From contig JASPKZ010005708.1 in the NCBI GenBank assembly GCA_030220185.1, forward strand, positions 1,128,501 through 1,192,500: a DNA stretch of 64,000 bases, written 5' to 3'. Within the stretch, counting starts at the first letter, position 1; every line of letters begins with the position of its first letter. Both the position numbers and the translations under genes were made by a program. Source of the stretch: Diploptera punctata (Eukaryota; Arthropoda; Insecta; Blattodea; Blaberidae). The notes under the pieces were generated by a model, which was not told where the DNA came from, searched no databases, and worked only from the letters and a program-made list of their open reading frames with translations. This document shows positions 1 to 15,065 of this stretch, one piece after another.

Positions 1-1172
1 TAGAAAAGAAATGGGAATATAATGGTACTGTACATCAACTATATGTAGACTTCAAAAAAGCATATGATTCAATTAAGAGGGAGAAGTTATATAGTATCCT
101 GCTGGAGTTCGGAATTCCTAAAAAGTTAGTTAGACTTATACGAATGTGTCTAAATGGCTCAAAGAGTAGGGTGCGTGTAGGCAAACAGTTTTCAGACACT
201 TTTGAGATCCAGAATGGGTTGAAGCAAGGAGATGCACTGTCTCCTCTACTATTTAATTTTGTACTAGAGCATGCCATTAAATCTTTAGAGAATGAGGAAG
301 GCTTACAACTCAATGGTATTAATAAGCTGTTAGTTTATGCTGATGATGTAGTACTACTGGCCGATAACGAGGCGATACTAAAGGCCAACACGCACACACT
401 ATTGAGTAACACTAAGAAATTAGGACTGGAAGTAAATATCAGTAAAACTAAATATATGGTCACACGTAGAAATTCAGTATATAATGGAAATGGACAGCTA
501 ATGACAAATGAGGGAAATTTTGAGGAAGTGGCTGAATTCAAATACTTAGGAACAATAATCACAAATAGGAATGAGATGCACAAAGAAATTAAACATAGGC
601 TCAATTCTGGAAATGCATGCTATTATGCATTGCAGAGACTTTTGATGTCCCAACTCCTTTCGAAAAACGTTAAGCTGAAAATATATAAAACTATTATTCT
701 ACCAGTTATATTATATGGGTGCGAAACATGGACTCTTACTTTAAGGGAGGAAAGGAGATTACGAGTATTTGAGAATAAAGTTCTTAGGAAAATTTTTGGA
801 CCAAAGAGAGATGAACAGACAGGTGAATGGAGAAGACTACATAACAATGAACTACATGGTCTTTATAGGAAGCCAGATATAATGAGAACAGTTAAGTCTC
901 GTAGACTGCGATGGGCAGGACATGTTGCACGTATGGGGAATGAAAGACGTGCATGGAAGCTTCTTGTAGGAAAGCCAGAAGGAAAGCGCCCTGTTGGTAG
1001 ACCAAGAATGGGGTGGGAGAACAACATTAACTATGATTTGAGGGAAGTAGATTATACAGGAAATGATTGGAAAGCATTAGCTCGGGATAGGGATGTATGG
1101 AGAGCTTATGTCCGCGCGGCCATGAACCTACGGGTTCGATAGTGCCAGTGAGTAAATAAGTAAGTATTACAG
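1..1172 (+). mobile_element. RTE-like LINE, 3' part of reverse transcriptase ORF and 3' tail
   Basis: An open frame enters from the window edge (position 3) and ends at TAG 1140-1142, about 379 residues. Reverse transcriptase motifs are visible in order: VDFKKAYDS near the edge, QGDALSPLLFNFVLEHA, the catalytic LLVYADDVVLLADN and the primer-grip-like FKYLGTII. The C-terminus has LRWAGHVARM, GRPRMGWE and a DRDVWR block, as in arthropod RTE-type LINEs. The 3' end runs into short TAAG-like repeats (agtaaataagtaagta), typical of RTE tails. The RT part has no stop, so this copy is young; the endonuclease part lies outside the window. The RTE assignment is from motif memory, not a search. Confidence 0.85.
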
Positions 1173-1174
1173 TG

Positions 1175-2870
1175 AAAATGCAATTAGAATTCAAGACAAT
1201 ACAATACAATTCTTATATTATTTCACAAATAATGTTTTTATTGTTTTTTAGTCCAAATGTCTGATTTATCGTTTTTCAGAAATATTTTCAGTACACTTCA
1301 TTTTTTTAATCATCTTGTGTTTGATACTATAGGATAAGTGTTTTATGGTTGACCTATTGGGTGTAGCAGTACCCCACTCCATTCCATTTTAGTTCTCCAA
1401 GTGCTAAAAGAAATCTAGTTTAATCCCTAAATTCTGTGTACCAAGTCATATTCAATGTGTGGCTCCTGTTCGTTATATTATGATCCACCTTGGCTAAGTG
1501 TATGTATATCATGTTTGTGTTGTACCTACTGGTGTAATATGGCCTACGGACTTTTATACCGCATTTGTTAAATACGTGTTTAGTGAGCTAAATGTTGTGG
1601 GAGGAATAATTAAGGGTTCCTTCTTCTGTTTTGGGTTTATAGGTTAATAAGGGATGTTTGGGCGCCAGGAGTATCGAAAGGAATTCTCATGTACGAGAAC
1701 TTAGGTTGCTCAGATTGGAAATTGGTAGAGTTGAGGTTCTTTATCTTCAGGGATAGCAAGGAGCTGGCCGGCGCAAGACTACGCTAGATGAATTTCAACA
1801 AATAGGCTTTATTAATCGAAGTGGATACTGGATACACGTATAATTCTAGACACACTTAATGTTGGACAAGGTATTGACCACAGGAACGCATTTAGAATCC
1901 AAGATGGAATCTCTGAGGATCTATCACGGCCAAATTGTTTCTAAGTGTGAAACTCCTGAAGTTATGTTTTTTTTGCTGATTGATGGTCATTGTGCCGATT
2001 AACAACTATGTCAGTGAGTCTGTTCCGACTCCCGCCTCGGTGAGTTCCGCTGGACTCAGAGCACAGAACTAACTTAGCATACTTTAGTTGGATATAAGGA
2101 AAATTTTGTTTACCCTCTCTCTATGATCGTGTCGTTGTGAGGTCATTACCTTGTCATAATATAACCCTTTACTATATTGGCTGACAACGATTCCTTAGGT
2201 CTCAGGAAGGGATCGCCGTCTTTTGATTGGACAAGGATCCACCATGTTTTTGGCCGAATACTCCCATTCTAAAATACAGTTCTATCATAAGTTCCTACAC
2301 TGGGGTATTCCGGTCTAAATTTATTATATAACTTTTTTTAGGTCAGTGGTCTTTTTCCCGCTTGTTTGCTTGGCTTGGCGCTCTAGCAGCTTGTCTGGTT
2401 CCATATAATGAGTTGTTTACTTCATGCTGTAGTTTCCAAGCCCTACATCAATTCTTTGTACTCAACCTGTCAGCGAAGCTCGGTTTAAGATCTTAGATTG
2501 CTGGTCTACAAAGAAACACCTGGTAATCTGCTATTACAATGAATTTCCTCAAATTTTAACTCTTTTGTCGCCGCTTCAAGTATCTGTCACTTGACAATAG
2601 CGGTACCATGTACTTGTTACATGGTTTCCGTAATAACTAACTGATCGTTTATTCAGGATCCTATCAACTTCTTCAATTCAATTTATTTTTATTTAATTAT
2701 ATAAAAATCAAATCCCTCGTGTTCTCACGATTTGATTGCATATACATTTCGTATATCTCCGACGATTATTTCGTCCTATAGAGATTTAACAGATGTATGA
2801 TAATAATACTCGTTCTAATTAATTAATTATTTTGATTTCTTAATCTAGGAGTCTGAGTGAAAGATTATGC
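1175..2870. other. Intergenic or intronic sequence, nothing recognised
   Basis: No open frame with codable character, no RNA gene and no exon with good splice sites was seen. The stretch near 2640-2850 is AT-rich. A short phrase, tagtgagctaaatg, recurs at about 1580 and 3339, so part of this region may be an old repeat. Confidence 0.4.
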
Positions 2871-2873
2871 TTC

Positions 2874-3333
2874 AATGTACTAGTATACTTTCCTCCTTCT
2901 TACAAGATTGAAATACATTTCTTCCTGTGCGAATTGGAACCAACCTCTCCACCACACATCAGCACCTCTCTTACGCACCGCTGAGCTTTCACCAGAAAAA
3001 AAATCTTAGTGAAAAGGTGGGATTTTCTAGGAGCGGCTAGATTTGTATGGCTACAGAAGAGCTAAAGACTGTATATGAGCGTTTTTAGGTTAAATTTGAA
3101 TTTAATTTATTTTGCATTATTTTTTATGAAACTATGAAATCTAATTGATAAACTAGGATTAGATACCCTATTATTTATGAATTAACATTTTTTATGCATA
3201 TACCACTCTGACTGCTCAAACCTTGAAGTTGCACAGGTGAAGTTTGTCACTCCTCTAACCATAATATTCCCACCACTATAGTCATTCCTAAGGAAGTACA
3301 TATTTAAAAATAATGATAAGTCTAATGTTCACA
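2874..3333. repeat. Tandem duplication, copy 1 (carries the 12S insertion)
   Basis: The sequence from aatgtactagtata to tctaatgttcaca is repeated immediately downstream at 3348-3687 with scattered substitutions. The shared phrases include tgcgaattggaacc, accaacctctccaccacac and gaagtttgtcactcctctaacc. This copy is about 120 bp longer because of an insertion at 3077-3195. Confidence 0.9.
3077..3195 (+). pseudogene. NUMT: fragment of mitochondrial 12S rRNA
   Basis: Contains AAACTAGGATTAGATACCCT followed by attat, the deeply conserved insect mitochondrial 12S rRNA block used as a universal primer site, within AT-rich sequence of mitochondrial character. It interrupts copy 1 of the tandem duplication; copy 2 keeps the empty site (gactgtatatgcatatacc at about 3541). 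Sense strand is +. Too short to be functional. Confidence 0.85.
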
Positions 3334-3347
3334 TCTTTAGTGAGCTA

Positions 3348-3687
3348 AATGTACTAGTATATTTTCCTCCTTACTAGATTGAAATACATTTTTCCCTGTG
3401 CGAATTGGAACCAACCTCTCCACCACACATCAGCACCTCTCTTATGCACCGCTGAGCTACCACCAGAAAAAACAAAAACTTGCTGAAAAGGTGGGATTTT
3501 CTAGGAGTGGCTAGATTTGTATGGCTAGAGAAGAGCTATAGACTGTATATGCATATACCATTCTGACTGCTCCAATCTTGACGTTGCGCAGGTGAAGTTT
3601 GTCACTCCTCTAACCATAATATTCCCACCACTTTAGTCACTCCTAAGGAAGTACATATTTAAAAATAATGATAAGTCTAATGTTCAC
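3348..3687. repeat. Tandem duplication, copy 2 (empty site)
   Basis: Second copy of the repeat at 2874-3333. It ends about 45 bp before the acceptor of the first recognised exon of the host gene, so the duplication reaches the 3' end of that intron. Confidence 0.9.
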
Positions 3688-3731
3688 AATAAAATGTTAG
3701 TTTTTGATGAGGTTTCTTTGTATATCTCCAG

Positions 3732-3923
3732 CTGCAACACCAAGTGATTCAAGACCTCGGTTCAACAGTTGCCACACTGAACCAAGTTCTCTACGCCATA
3801 GTCCATCGCCATCATGGTTACCAGTCGAAGCAGAAGCTTTTCCGACTAGAGATGTAACAACACCAACTGAATCACAATCACCAACTGAATTACCAGCCAG
3901 CGTACCTGTCGAAACTCACAAAG
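3732..3923 (+). CDS. osp: outspread/MPRIP-like gene, exon A (linker)
   Basis: Acceptor tatatctccag, donor aag|gtcagt. The 192 bp start and end in phase 1, so the exon is a symmetric cassette. The peptide (AATPSDSRPRFNSCHTEPSS through LPASVPVETHK) is rich in Ser, Thr and Pro and probably disordered. It joins exon B in frame (codon g|ct). Assignment rests on belonging to the same reading frame as the PH domain in exons D-F. In outspread/MPRIP proteins such a linker separates two PH domains. Upstream exons lie outside the window or were not recognised. Confidence 0.72.
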
Positions 3924-7130
<3,207 letters not shown>

Positions 7131-7131
7131 A

Positions 7132-7573
7132 CTCACAAGGGAACTGTCACCAATTGCATGCTGAAACCTATATTAACATTTTTTCCAGAGAAGTGTTATG
7201 TTGTACCAAGGCCATGCCCAAAAAATTATCTGCCATTTTTTAACTGCAAGGCATTTAAATCCAGAGCCAAATCTCTCATTTAAAGTATAGGGAAGTAATA
7301 CAATTCATGAATTGGTAGATTGGATAACTCTCACTACATGCCATCTGTGCCGCGTCCTTCCTCGCTCCATTCTGCTCTTACTCATGCAGGGAGTCCATCT
7401 GCTTCTCTGTATAATGGGTTGCCATTGCTGGATTCTAGCTTCGATTTCTGTGCCTTGCAGTTAAAAAGGCAGATAATTTTTTGGACATGACCTTAGTAGA
7501 TCACAAAGCTTCTCTTGGAGAAATTTCAGGGTAATGTTTGACATATAATGGTTGATAGTTCCCTTGTCTGATG
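7132..7573. mobile_element. Fold-back MITE-like element
   Basis: Left arm from about 7132 (cacaagggaactgtc, later ccaaaaaattatctgcc and aactgcaagg) returns inverted at about 7449-7573 (ccttgcagtt, ggcagataattttttgg, gatagttcccttgtc). Arms are about 110-120 bp with a loop of about 200 bp. No coding potential. Superfamily unknown. Confidence 0.75.
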
Positions 7574-7739
7574 ATAATTTGCATGTAAATTATATTTTCT
7601 TCTATCTACATCTCTCTGAATCTTTAATTTACTTAGTTGTTATATCATTATTTGTACACTCAGAGACATTAAACCTTCTCGAAAATATAAACAGGAACAG
7701 GTCATTTTTTTATACATAGCAACATTGCAATTATAATTA

Positions 7740-7963
7740 ATAAGATGAGTCTGTAGCATCTTACATCATAAAAGTTGAGTTCTTTTAGGACATGTTTCAA
7801 AATAATTCTATTCCATCGTGAGCTTGTCTAGAGTGTGGATAAGCTGACGATGAAACAGAATTGTTTTGAAACATGTCCTAAAAGAACTCAACTTTTATGA
7901 TGTAAGATGCTACAGATTCACCTTATTTATTATGAAGAATCTCATGTCACTTCCTATTGTAAT
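7740..7963. mobile_element. PLE-derived palindromic unit U1
   Basis: Arms of about 75 bp (agcatcttacatcataaaag to gacatgtttc) pair with 7846-7915 around a short loop. No coding sequence is left, only the 3' terminal region and the ribozyme. The right side carries the extra tail (tctcatgtcacttcctattg). A probable TSD, TTATAATTA, lies at 7731-7739 and just after the tail. Unit U2 begins at the same right-hand site. Confidence 0.75.
7836..7886 (+). ncRNA. Hammerhead ribozyme-like motif in U1
   Basis: Core CTGACGA at 7844-7850. Stem II is AAACA-gaat-TGTTT, followed by GAAA. Stem III is the palindrome ACATGT (7871-7876), then C7877 as predicted cleavage base. Stem I is weak: only the first two pairs are clear. 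The inverted arm has CTCACGA (core G mutated). Activity is uncertain. Confidence 0.55.
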
Positions 7964-7975
7964 TTTATAATTACT

Positions 7976-8600
7976 TTCATAGTTAAATATGGGAAATAAC
8001 ATTATGAAGTTCTTAATTCGTAAATTAATTAGTCATTTTTTAACATCTTACCTCATATTTTATGTTTATTCAAACACGGGAACTAGTTTTCGAGAGAAGG
8101 ATCGCTCTCATTTTCAACCGACATTATGATGACCGGATTTTCATTGGAATTGTTGGAATCTCCATCAAATAACGTTGCCATCTGGTGTTGATTTGATGAA
8201 CTTTGAGATAAGGTCATGTTCATCAGGAATTTCAAAATTCATGGATCTAAATTTGTTCTTCTGAATATTTTTTCCAAATGTTTTAAAAGTAGGGCCTACT
8301 TTTAAAACATTTGGAAAAATCTTTAAAATTGTCAATTTGGGAGAAGATATATATTCAGAAGAACAAATTTAGATCCATGAATTTCGAGATTCCTGATGAA
8401 AGTGATCTCATCTCAAAGTTCGTCAAATCAACACCAGATGGCAACGTTATTGATGGAGATTCCAACAATTCCAACGAAAATCCGGTAGTCATAATGTTGG
8501 TTGAAAATGAGAGAGATCCTTCTCTCGAAACTAGTTCCTGTGTTTGAAGAAACATAAAATATGAGGTAAGATGTTAAAAAATGACTCATCAATTTATGAA
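7976..8600. mobile_element. PLE-derived palindromic unit U2 with GIY-YIG C-terminal coding
   Basis: Two arms of about 270-300 bp face outward from a centre at 8294. The right arm codes + strand for a PLE C-terminus (LKLSIWEKIYIQKNK, then MNFEIPDESDLISKFV) up to tga at 8545-8547. The left arm is the same in reverse with an internal deletion of about 30 bp. Imperfect 12-bp TSDs TTTATAATTACT (7964-7975) and TTTATAATTGCT (8601-8612) flank it. The left end has the tail with gggaaataacattatgaag. A degenerate HHR is present in both arms: perfect stem II GAGAGA/TCTCTC, GAAA and ACTAGT, but TTGAAAA replaces CTGANGA. Confidence 0.85.
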
Positions 8601-8612
8601 TTTATAATTGCT

Positions 8613-10380
8613 GTTTATATTCATGTTACATTTGAGGTCACAATGGTTTTTATTTACATCTATTCTATTCTTTACTTGAAAGGAGTGTATAGCTGATAAG
8701 TAGGCATACGGTCCTATAAATTCCCCCTTTCTTTCTTCCATATTTACATGTCTATAGTGATGCTAGTTCCAATAACATTAATATTAATGTCACCAAGCAT
8801 ACTTACTATATTTATGAATGTTTAAAAATATTTTCAAATTTAATACCGTAACATTTTTAGATGCTTCAAAATCTTTGGTGAAGTCATGTCTAGGATCTGT
8901 GGATGTATACCAATAGGCTTTATCTATTGTTGTGCATATTCATGCATCTGAAAATTCACTAAATATTAATTTTTGATGAATTAAAAAGTAGTAGTAATTT
9001 AATACTCAAAGCACTTGGATTATCTCCATTGGCCTCTATTCTTTTACAAGTGCACAATGTCCATGGCACTTCTTGGAAATGTTCACTGTTCATCACAGAG
9101 TCTAGCTTCATACGTTAAGTGCATTCTCTGGATGAAACGAAGTTGAGTTTATGGAGGTTAACTTTTAAATAGCCATGATTATATTCCTCAGGATGGTCTG
9201 GTGTCTGATGGTCATTCAACAATAACATTTTCCAAAGTTTGTCTACTGTATTTTATATATGTGATTTTTCAAAACTGATTTTGAATTTGTGCTGCACTAT
9301 TTGTTACACAGAATTTAATGAGAGTTTGTTTCATATTGTTTGGATTAATGTGTTTTTTCTGATTGGTCTGCGCTCTCATTTCGAAAAATATTATAATGAG
9401 ATGGTATCCATTGAAAAACTATGCATTTGAATTCTTTTGATACAGTTTTGCCTTTCTGAAATTATTCTGTTCTGATTATCCTTGGAAGAGATGCCTTGGA
9501 TGGCAGATTTTGAATCACAAGTATAACTGCTTTATTAAAACTGGTGAATCTTATTATTAGTCAAGTTAATTCCTTTGATCTTTCCAGTGAGGTTACTTTG
9601 GTATTGTCTATCTCTATTTGTGTGTAAAAATTAAATAAACTGTAGATACCAATCTCTGTATTAGGTCTTTTTTTTCATGTACGAGTAGGATCCATCAATA
9701 TAGATATTTATGCATTCTTTATCATGTCAGAGAATACTGTAGATATTGTTTCTATGGTTGCTGCTTTTAACTCTTCCTTAGATGATGAATCTTGAACAAA
9801 GGGTTATAAAAGATCAATTTTGTAATGAACATTTATTTATTATATCTCCAGGAAGCGTGAGTAGGGATACTTTTTCTGTAGATGAGTTTGGAACAGTGAA
9901 TTACAAAATGTTTGTTAATGAAGCATTTACCTTTATAACTAAAAAAAAAAATCTGTCAGGTTTTTCTTGCTCTAGAATTTCAAACTTATGCATGACCTTC
10001 CAATTTCTGATTATGAAACTCAAAAGTATATTATCAGAGCCAACTTTTTTTTATATTGTTACACTTTACTTCCTCCTTCTTTCCTAAAAATTTGTGAATA
10101 ACATTTTCAAATACTCTACATAATGTAATGTATAGCTCAGATATTATATTTTATTATATATGGATATCCTAGTTTTATTCCATAGCACCAGAGGGAGGTA
10201 TTTCTTCATTTTTTCTTGACCACACTGGTTTTGGGGCCCACTCAACCTTATGTAGACAAGTAATGGGAATGTTCTAGGTGGAATCTAAAACTTGCCACCC
10301 TACTTCTTCACAGACTTTTTTTTTTATTGCTTTAATAAATTGACAAATGTGGATATTTTCTAAATTTATAATACTAGCTC
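8613..10380. other. Intron A: no gene seen
   Basis: AT-rich sequence with several short chance open frames (such as 9239-9430 and 9782-10087) that lack codon bias, conserved motifs and splice context. Nothing supportable. Confidence 0.4.
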
Positions 10381-10453
10381 ATATTGGAGAATTTTGTATC
10401 AAAATTTATCATCATCATCATCATTCTGCCAGGTATTAGTCCTAGAAGAACTG

Positions 10454-10950
10454 TTACGGCCTGAGAAAGCGGTTTTCGTGCCATCTTTTCATAGGTCGAC
10501 CAAGTGACCGTTTCCCATTTGGACAGTAGTTCATTATTGCCTTGGGGATCCTGGATCTAGCCATTCTTGAGACATGTTTTAGCCGATATCTGGAGATGTA
10601 GTCCAGTATTGGTGACATATTAAGTTCTTGAAGGATTTCTACATTTTTCTTTCGATCCCATTTGGTGTAGCCAGCTGTTCGGCGCATAAATTTCATCTCA
10701 CAAGCTGTTAGTCTGCTTTCATCTCTCGTCCTTATAGTCCACGCTTTACTCCCACAACATAGGACTGGTCGAGCCATTATTTAATAAAGACGAGTACAAG
10801 TTGATTTTTGCACTAATGAAGGTTTTAAAACTCTATTAATGATTCCCATTGATTTGTTGAATTTCACAATTTTCTCTGATAAATCCAAATTTTGAACAAA
10901 AGAGAGTTTATGTCCTAAATAAGTAAACTCATTTAACTCTCTCTAAAATG
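10454..10950 (-). mobile_element. LINE fragment, C-terminal region of RT ORF
   Basis: The minus strand reads VLCCGSKAWTIRTRDESRL, then a MRRTAGY-like helix, HVSRMA and a GRPMKRW end. This is the region that follows the RT domain in RTE-like and related LINEs. It is truncated at both sides and sits in an ATC-rich 3' flank (10408-10430). Confidence 0.8.
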
Positions 10951-11308
10951 TTATTTAAACAAATTTTGCTTGGTATTGGGGATTTTCCACAAAAGGCCAT
11001 TATTTTAGTTTTATTGGTAGATATTTCCATTGAATATTTCTGGGCTATCAAATTTAAATTATGTACTGAGTATCAACATTTAAAACTTATTAATTATGAA
11101 GTTATTCTGAAGGTGATTGACTATCAATAAAACAGATGACTCAGATACTAGTATTTGACTATTATTTTTGGAAGGTCTTGACTATATGTGCCAGGGCTGA
11201 CAAACCTGTCTAGAGATTTTCCATGATTTTTCTCAGTTATAAAAACAGATTCTGATTGAATTACCATTACCTTGAACCCTTTGTTTTTCAATCATCTCTT
11301 ATATTCAT

Positions 11309-11509
11309 ATAATAAAGTTAGGAATTTTTTCATTATGAGGTTTTCTTAATAAAAATCAAATAAATCCTGAATTCTTCTTATCTCGTACATATATGTTATT
11401 TTAACACAGAATGGGACGGGAATTATGATTCCCCATACTGCGATTCTGTGTTAAAATAACATACATGTATGAAGTAAGAAGAATTCATGATTCATTTGAT
11501 TTTTAGCAC
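11309..11509. mobile_element. PLE-derived minimal palindromic unit U3
   Basis: Arms of about 55 bp (caaataaatcctgaattctt to taacacag) pair with ctgtgttaaa to gattcatttg on the other side of a small centre at 11411-11434. The left end has the extra tail with ttcattatgaggttttctt. Target duplications CTCTTATATTCAT (11296-11308) and CTCTTATATCAT (11510-11521) are near-identical. The end sequence matches the 3' end of the PLE fragment at 46860-47300, so they are one subfamily. The ribozyme core is decayed. Confidence 0.78.
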
Positions 11510-11734
11510 CTCTTATATCATTAAAATTAAATCAGTGAATTTATATACAAAAAGCATAAATGCACAAGCAATCTAAGTACATACCCTACTAGTGCACATC
11601 AAAATTACTTTATATGTTTGTATATCCATACATAAAACTGAAGTCAGAAACAAATAATAAAATTGTTAAAAGTAACATTTAGAATAAAAATTTTAAAAAA
11701 ATCCAGGATGTAATAACAATAATAATAACAATGA

Positions 11735-13130
11735 TCTACTGTGTGGATTTGTTGACTTTAAAAAAATGTACAATTCAGTTGACTGTGAATCATTATTTGA
11801 TTGCACTTATTAGACAGACATTAACAGATAATGGGGAAAATTTCAGAATCCTTTGAACTTATGACAGGAGTAAGACAAGGAGATGGACTTTTGCCACTAC
11901 TCGTTAATTGTGTTCTAAAAAAGGTAATACAAGAATGGCATAAACAGAAAATAATTTTTAAATGTAATCAACCGATCGTATTATTCTATTCTATAGTAAT
12001 TCTGCCCAAGGGCAGGTCTTTCACTGCAATCATAGCATTTTCATGCTATGCTTTGCAGCTTTACTAAGGAATTATAGATGTGGTAGCTTCCCGTTGCTTT
12101 CCACACCGGTGAAGGATGATGATGATAATGATAAGGATGATGATGATGATGATGGCTGGATGATTTTCGGGGACCGTTGGGCCCTAAGCATCCTGACATT
12201 TGTCTTACAGGTGAGGAAAAACCTCACCCAGGAGCCTGTCCCGACCGGGAATCGAACCCGGGCCCGCTGCAAGACAAGGCAGCACGCTACCTCGAGACCA
12301 TAGCGGTGGAGGCAAAGGAAAATTGAAGGTAGATTGCCTAGCATGACTTATGACATCATAACAGCACAAAACCAGATTGAATTATTAAATGACATTGCAG
12401 AGAAAATTGGTCTGCAGATTTCTTTTGAAAAAAACTGAATACATTTCATGCAATAAACAAGCACCAAAATACCTGGAAACCAAATATGGAAAAATTAAAC
12501 GGGTTTCACAGTTTAAATATCTTGGTGAAATAATTCAGAAAAATGGAACCAAAAGTAAAGCCAACAAAAGTAGATGCCAAAAAATGGAAAGAGCATTTAG
12601 GCTTACTCACAACATCTATAATAAAAAATGCATTTCTTTACATACAAAATTAAAACACTATAACACTGTAATTAAACCAGAGTGCCTCTATGGAGCAGAA
12701 ACATTAATTTTGTACATAAAAAAGGTATCGAAAATATAGTGAAAAAAGAATTCAAACATTATAAGACAAATGTTAGCTTCTGAAGTCATATACACTCAAA
12801 AGTAAAAAAGGAAATAAAATTGTATACAGACATTCATAGTGATGTTATAAAACCAAGGCTAAAATTTGATGGACATATTAAACTAATTGACTCAAATAGA
12901 CTTTCAAAACAAATATTGGAATTCAACGAAAATAGAAGTAAAGCACCAGAGGATACTATAAAATGGATTGGTGAAGTAAAAAAAAGACTTAAAATTGGCA
13001 GGAATTGCTCAAGAAGATGTCATAAACAGATATATCTTTAGAATTAAGGTGCACAAGTGGCAGTTGACCAAGAGGACAAAACCAAGAAAAAAATTGGAAC
13101 GACATGGACAGAAGAGAGAAAGAATGCCCA
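11735..13130 (+). mobile_element. Decayed LINE, RT region, split by a SINE-type insertion
   Basis: The first part has GFVDFKKMYNSVD and SFELMTGVRQGDGLLPLL (RT motifs). The second part, after the repeat at 11985-12330, has IEKIGLQISFEKTEYISCNK-like and FKYLGEIIQKNG segments, then LYGAETL. A third part ends with FDGHIKL and RCHKQIYL. Stops and frameshifts are frequent, so this is an old copy. Confidence 0.8.
12105..12313 (-). mobile_element. tRNA-derived SINE, family A
   Basis: On the minus strand: an A-box-like tggtctcgaggtagcgtgct, a B box ggttcgattcc, then gggtgaggtttttcctcac, gtaagacaaatgtcagg and cggtccccgaa, ending in a CAT repeat. The same order occurs at 45205, 60906 and 61045. It interrupts the LINE above. 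The flank at 11985-12105 (cccaagggcaggtctttcac) is another repeat. Confidence 0.85.
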
Positions 13131-13149
13131 TAGTAATAATTATAATAAT

Positions 13150-13335
13150 ATTTTTTTTATTCTGGCAGAGTTAAGGCCTTCTCTTCCACTCAACCAGCAC
13201 AAATACAAATAAATATTTAACAAATATAGATATACACTATACTAATTATAAACAGTTAAATATATATTAAATGTAGCAATGTAAATTTCATGTACAAACA
13301 ACATTTTATACGATAATAACAATGATAATAATTAC

Positions 13336-13366
<31 letters not shown>

Positions 13367-13401
13367 TAATTATAAAATAATAATAATAATGATAATTATA
13401 A

Positions 13402-13438
<37 letters not shown>

Positions 13439-13790
13439 GTATAAATATGATAAATTATACAAGAAATACCAATGTACCTTACACTGGGTAATGATGAAGT
13501 TGAGGTTAGAGCAAATATAAATTTAGATTTCTTTTAAAAGATGCCAATGTCCGGCAGCCCCTTATTTCTTGTGGTAGGGAATTCCAGTTGCGAGAAGTGA
13601 AGATAGTATATGACATGGAGTAATGTGATGTCCTATGTTGTGGTATATTAAGCAAGAGACTATGTTGTGATCTTGTGTTTAAGTTATGGTTTGAGGATAT
13701 ATACTGGAAACGAGACGATAAATAATTGGGAATCGAGGTATGTAGGATCTTAAATAAGAGAATTAGACAGTGCAATAGTCAAAAAATGAG
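13150..13790 (-). mobile_element. LINE fragment (CR1/jockey-like RT C-terminus) with AAT-repeat tail
   Basis: The minus strand encodes HSLLLNIPQHRTSHY, SRNWNSLPQEIR and FKRNLNLYLL, the usual last residues of several CR1/jockey-type LINE ORFs. Downstream on the minus strand lies a long AAT/TTA microsatellite (about 13328-13436), probably the expanded 3' tail. Confidence 0.75.
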
Positions 13791-13899
13791 GGACATATGG
13801 AGTAAAAGGAAACAGCTCTAAGTACTTTGCCTAGTCCTACATGGGCTCATTCACAATAAAAAATAATAAAAATAATATTAGATAGATAAATCATCGTCC

Positions 13900-15065
13900 G
13901 ATTCCTAATAGCCTAATTTGTCAGTCCATCCAATCTTCTGGTTGTAGATGTTTCTCCTTCATGTATAAATATATTCCCTGACTCCAGGAGGTTTTAGATC
14001 TTCCTCTGCCTTGTCTTCCCTCAGGTTTACATTCCAAAAAAACATTTTGGTAGCCAATCCTCTTCCATTTGCTGGACATGTCCGTAATACCTTAATTACT
14101 GAGTTTTAATATAATCTAAAATAGTGTCTTCAATCTTCATTTTCACCCTTATAACTGAGTTTCTAATTTTTTCTCTGCTTGAAATTCTTGCTGCCATTCA
14201 TATAAAATCCATTTCTGTTGCCAAAAGATACTTATTTGTTTTTGTTGTTAATGACCAAAGTTTTGCTCCATAAGTAATGATGCTTTTAACAATTGTATGC
14301 TATATATTAATTTTATTTTTATTACTTATAATTTTATCCCACAATATTCCATTGAGGCAAGCAATTGCAAATTTTCCTTTATTATTTCTATTTTTTATTT
14401 CTCTTCATAACTTGTATTTTTATTTATTTTAATTCCTAAATATGTGATCTCACTACCAGATTTTATTGTTTCCAGTCTTCAAAACTAAATTTTGTTCTGG
14501 GTCACCAATTGATAAATATTTTGTTTTCTTCATGTTCAAAATTAATCCCCATTTATCATAATCTTCTATTAATTCTCTAGTCATATATTCTAAATCTTCA
14601 TAATCTTGTGCAATTAATAACTGATCATCTACAAAATGTAAGTTGTATAAAGTTTTATTGTTTGAAATAGGAATTCCCATGCTTAAACATTTTTTCCTCC
14701 AATCCTTTAATATTTCAAGTACATATATTTTAAACAGAGTTGGTGGGTGATAGACAACAACCTTGCCTGCAGACCTTTATTTATTGTAAAACCATGTGAC
14801 AATTTACTGTCAATTTTAATTTTAGATATGTAATTGTCATATAAATTTTGTATAGCTTTAATTATTATAGTCTTAATTCCCATATGTCTTAAAGCAATCT
14901 ATAGTTTCTCTATAGGGACATTGTCGTATGCTTTCTGAAGATCTACAAATAGTAGGTGCAAAGGTTGTCCATATTGCATTTTTTTTCTGTTATCTGAGTA
15001 ATGCAAAATAAATTGTTGGTTGTGGAACGACCTGCTCTAAATCCGGACTGTTTCTCTAATTCAAA
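13900..15065 (-). mobile_element. Decayed LINE RT fragment
   Basis: The minus strand carries LLFVDLQKAYD-like sequence near 14950 and, at 14453-14680, HFVDDQLLIAQDYEDLEYM followed by ILNMKKTKYL. This is RT palm with a FVDD variant of the catalytic YADD. Several stops lie between the pieces. Confidence 0.75.
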
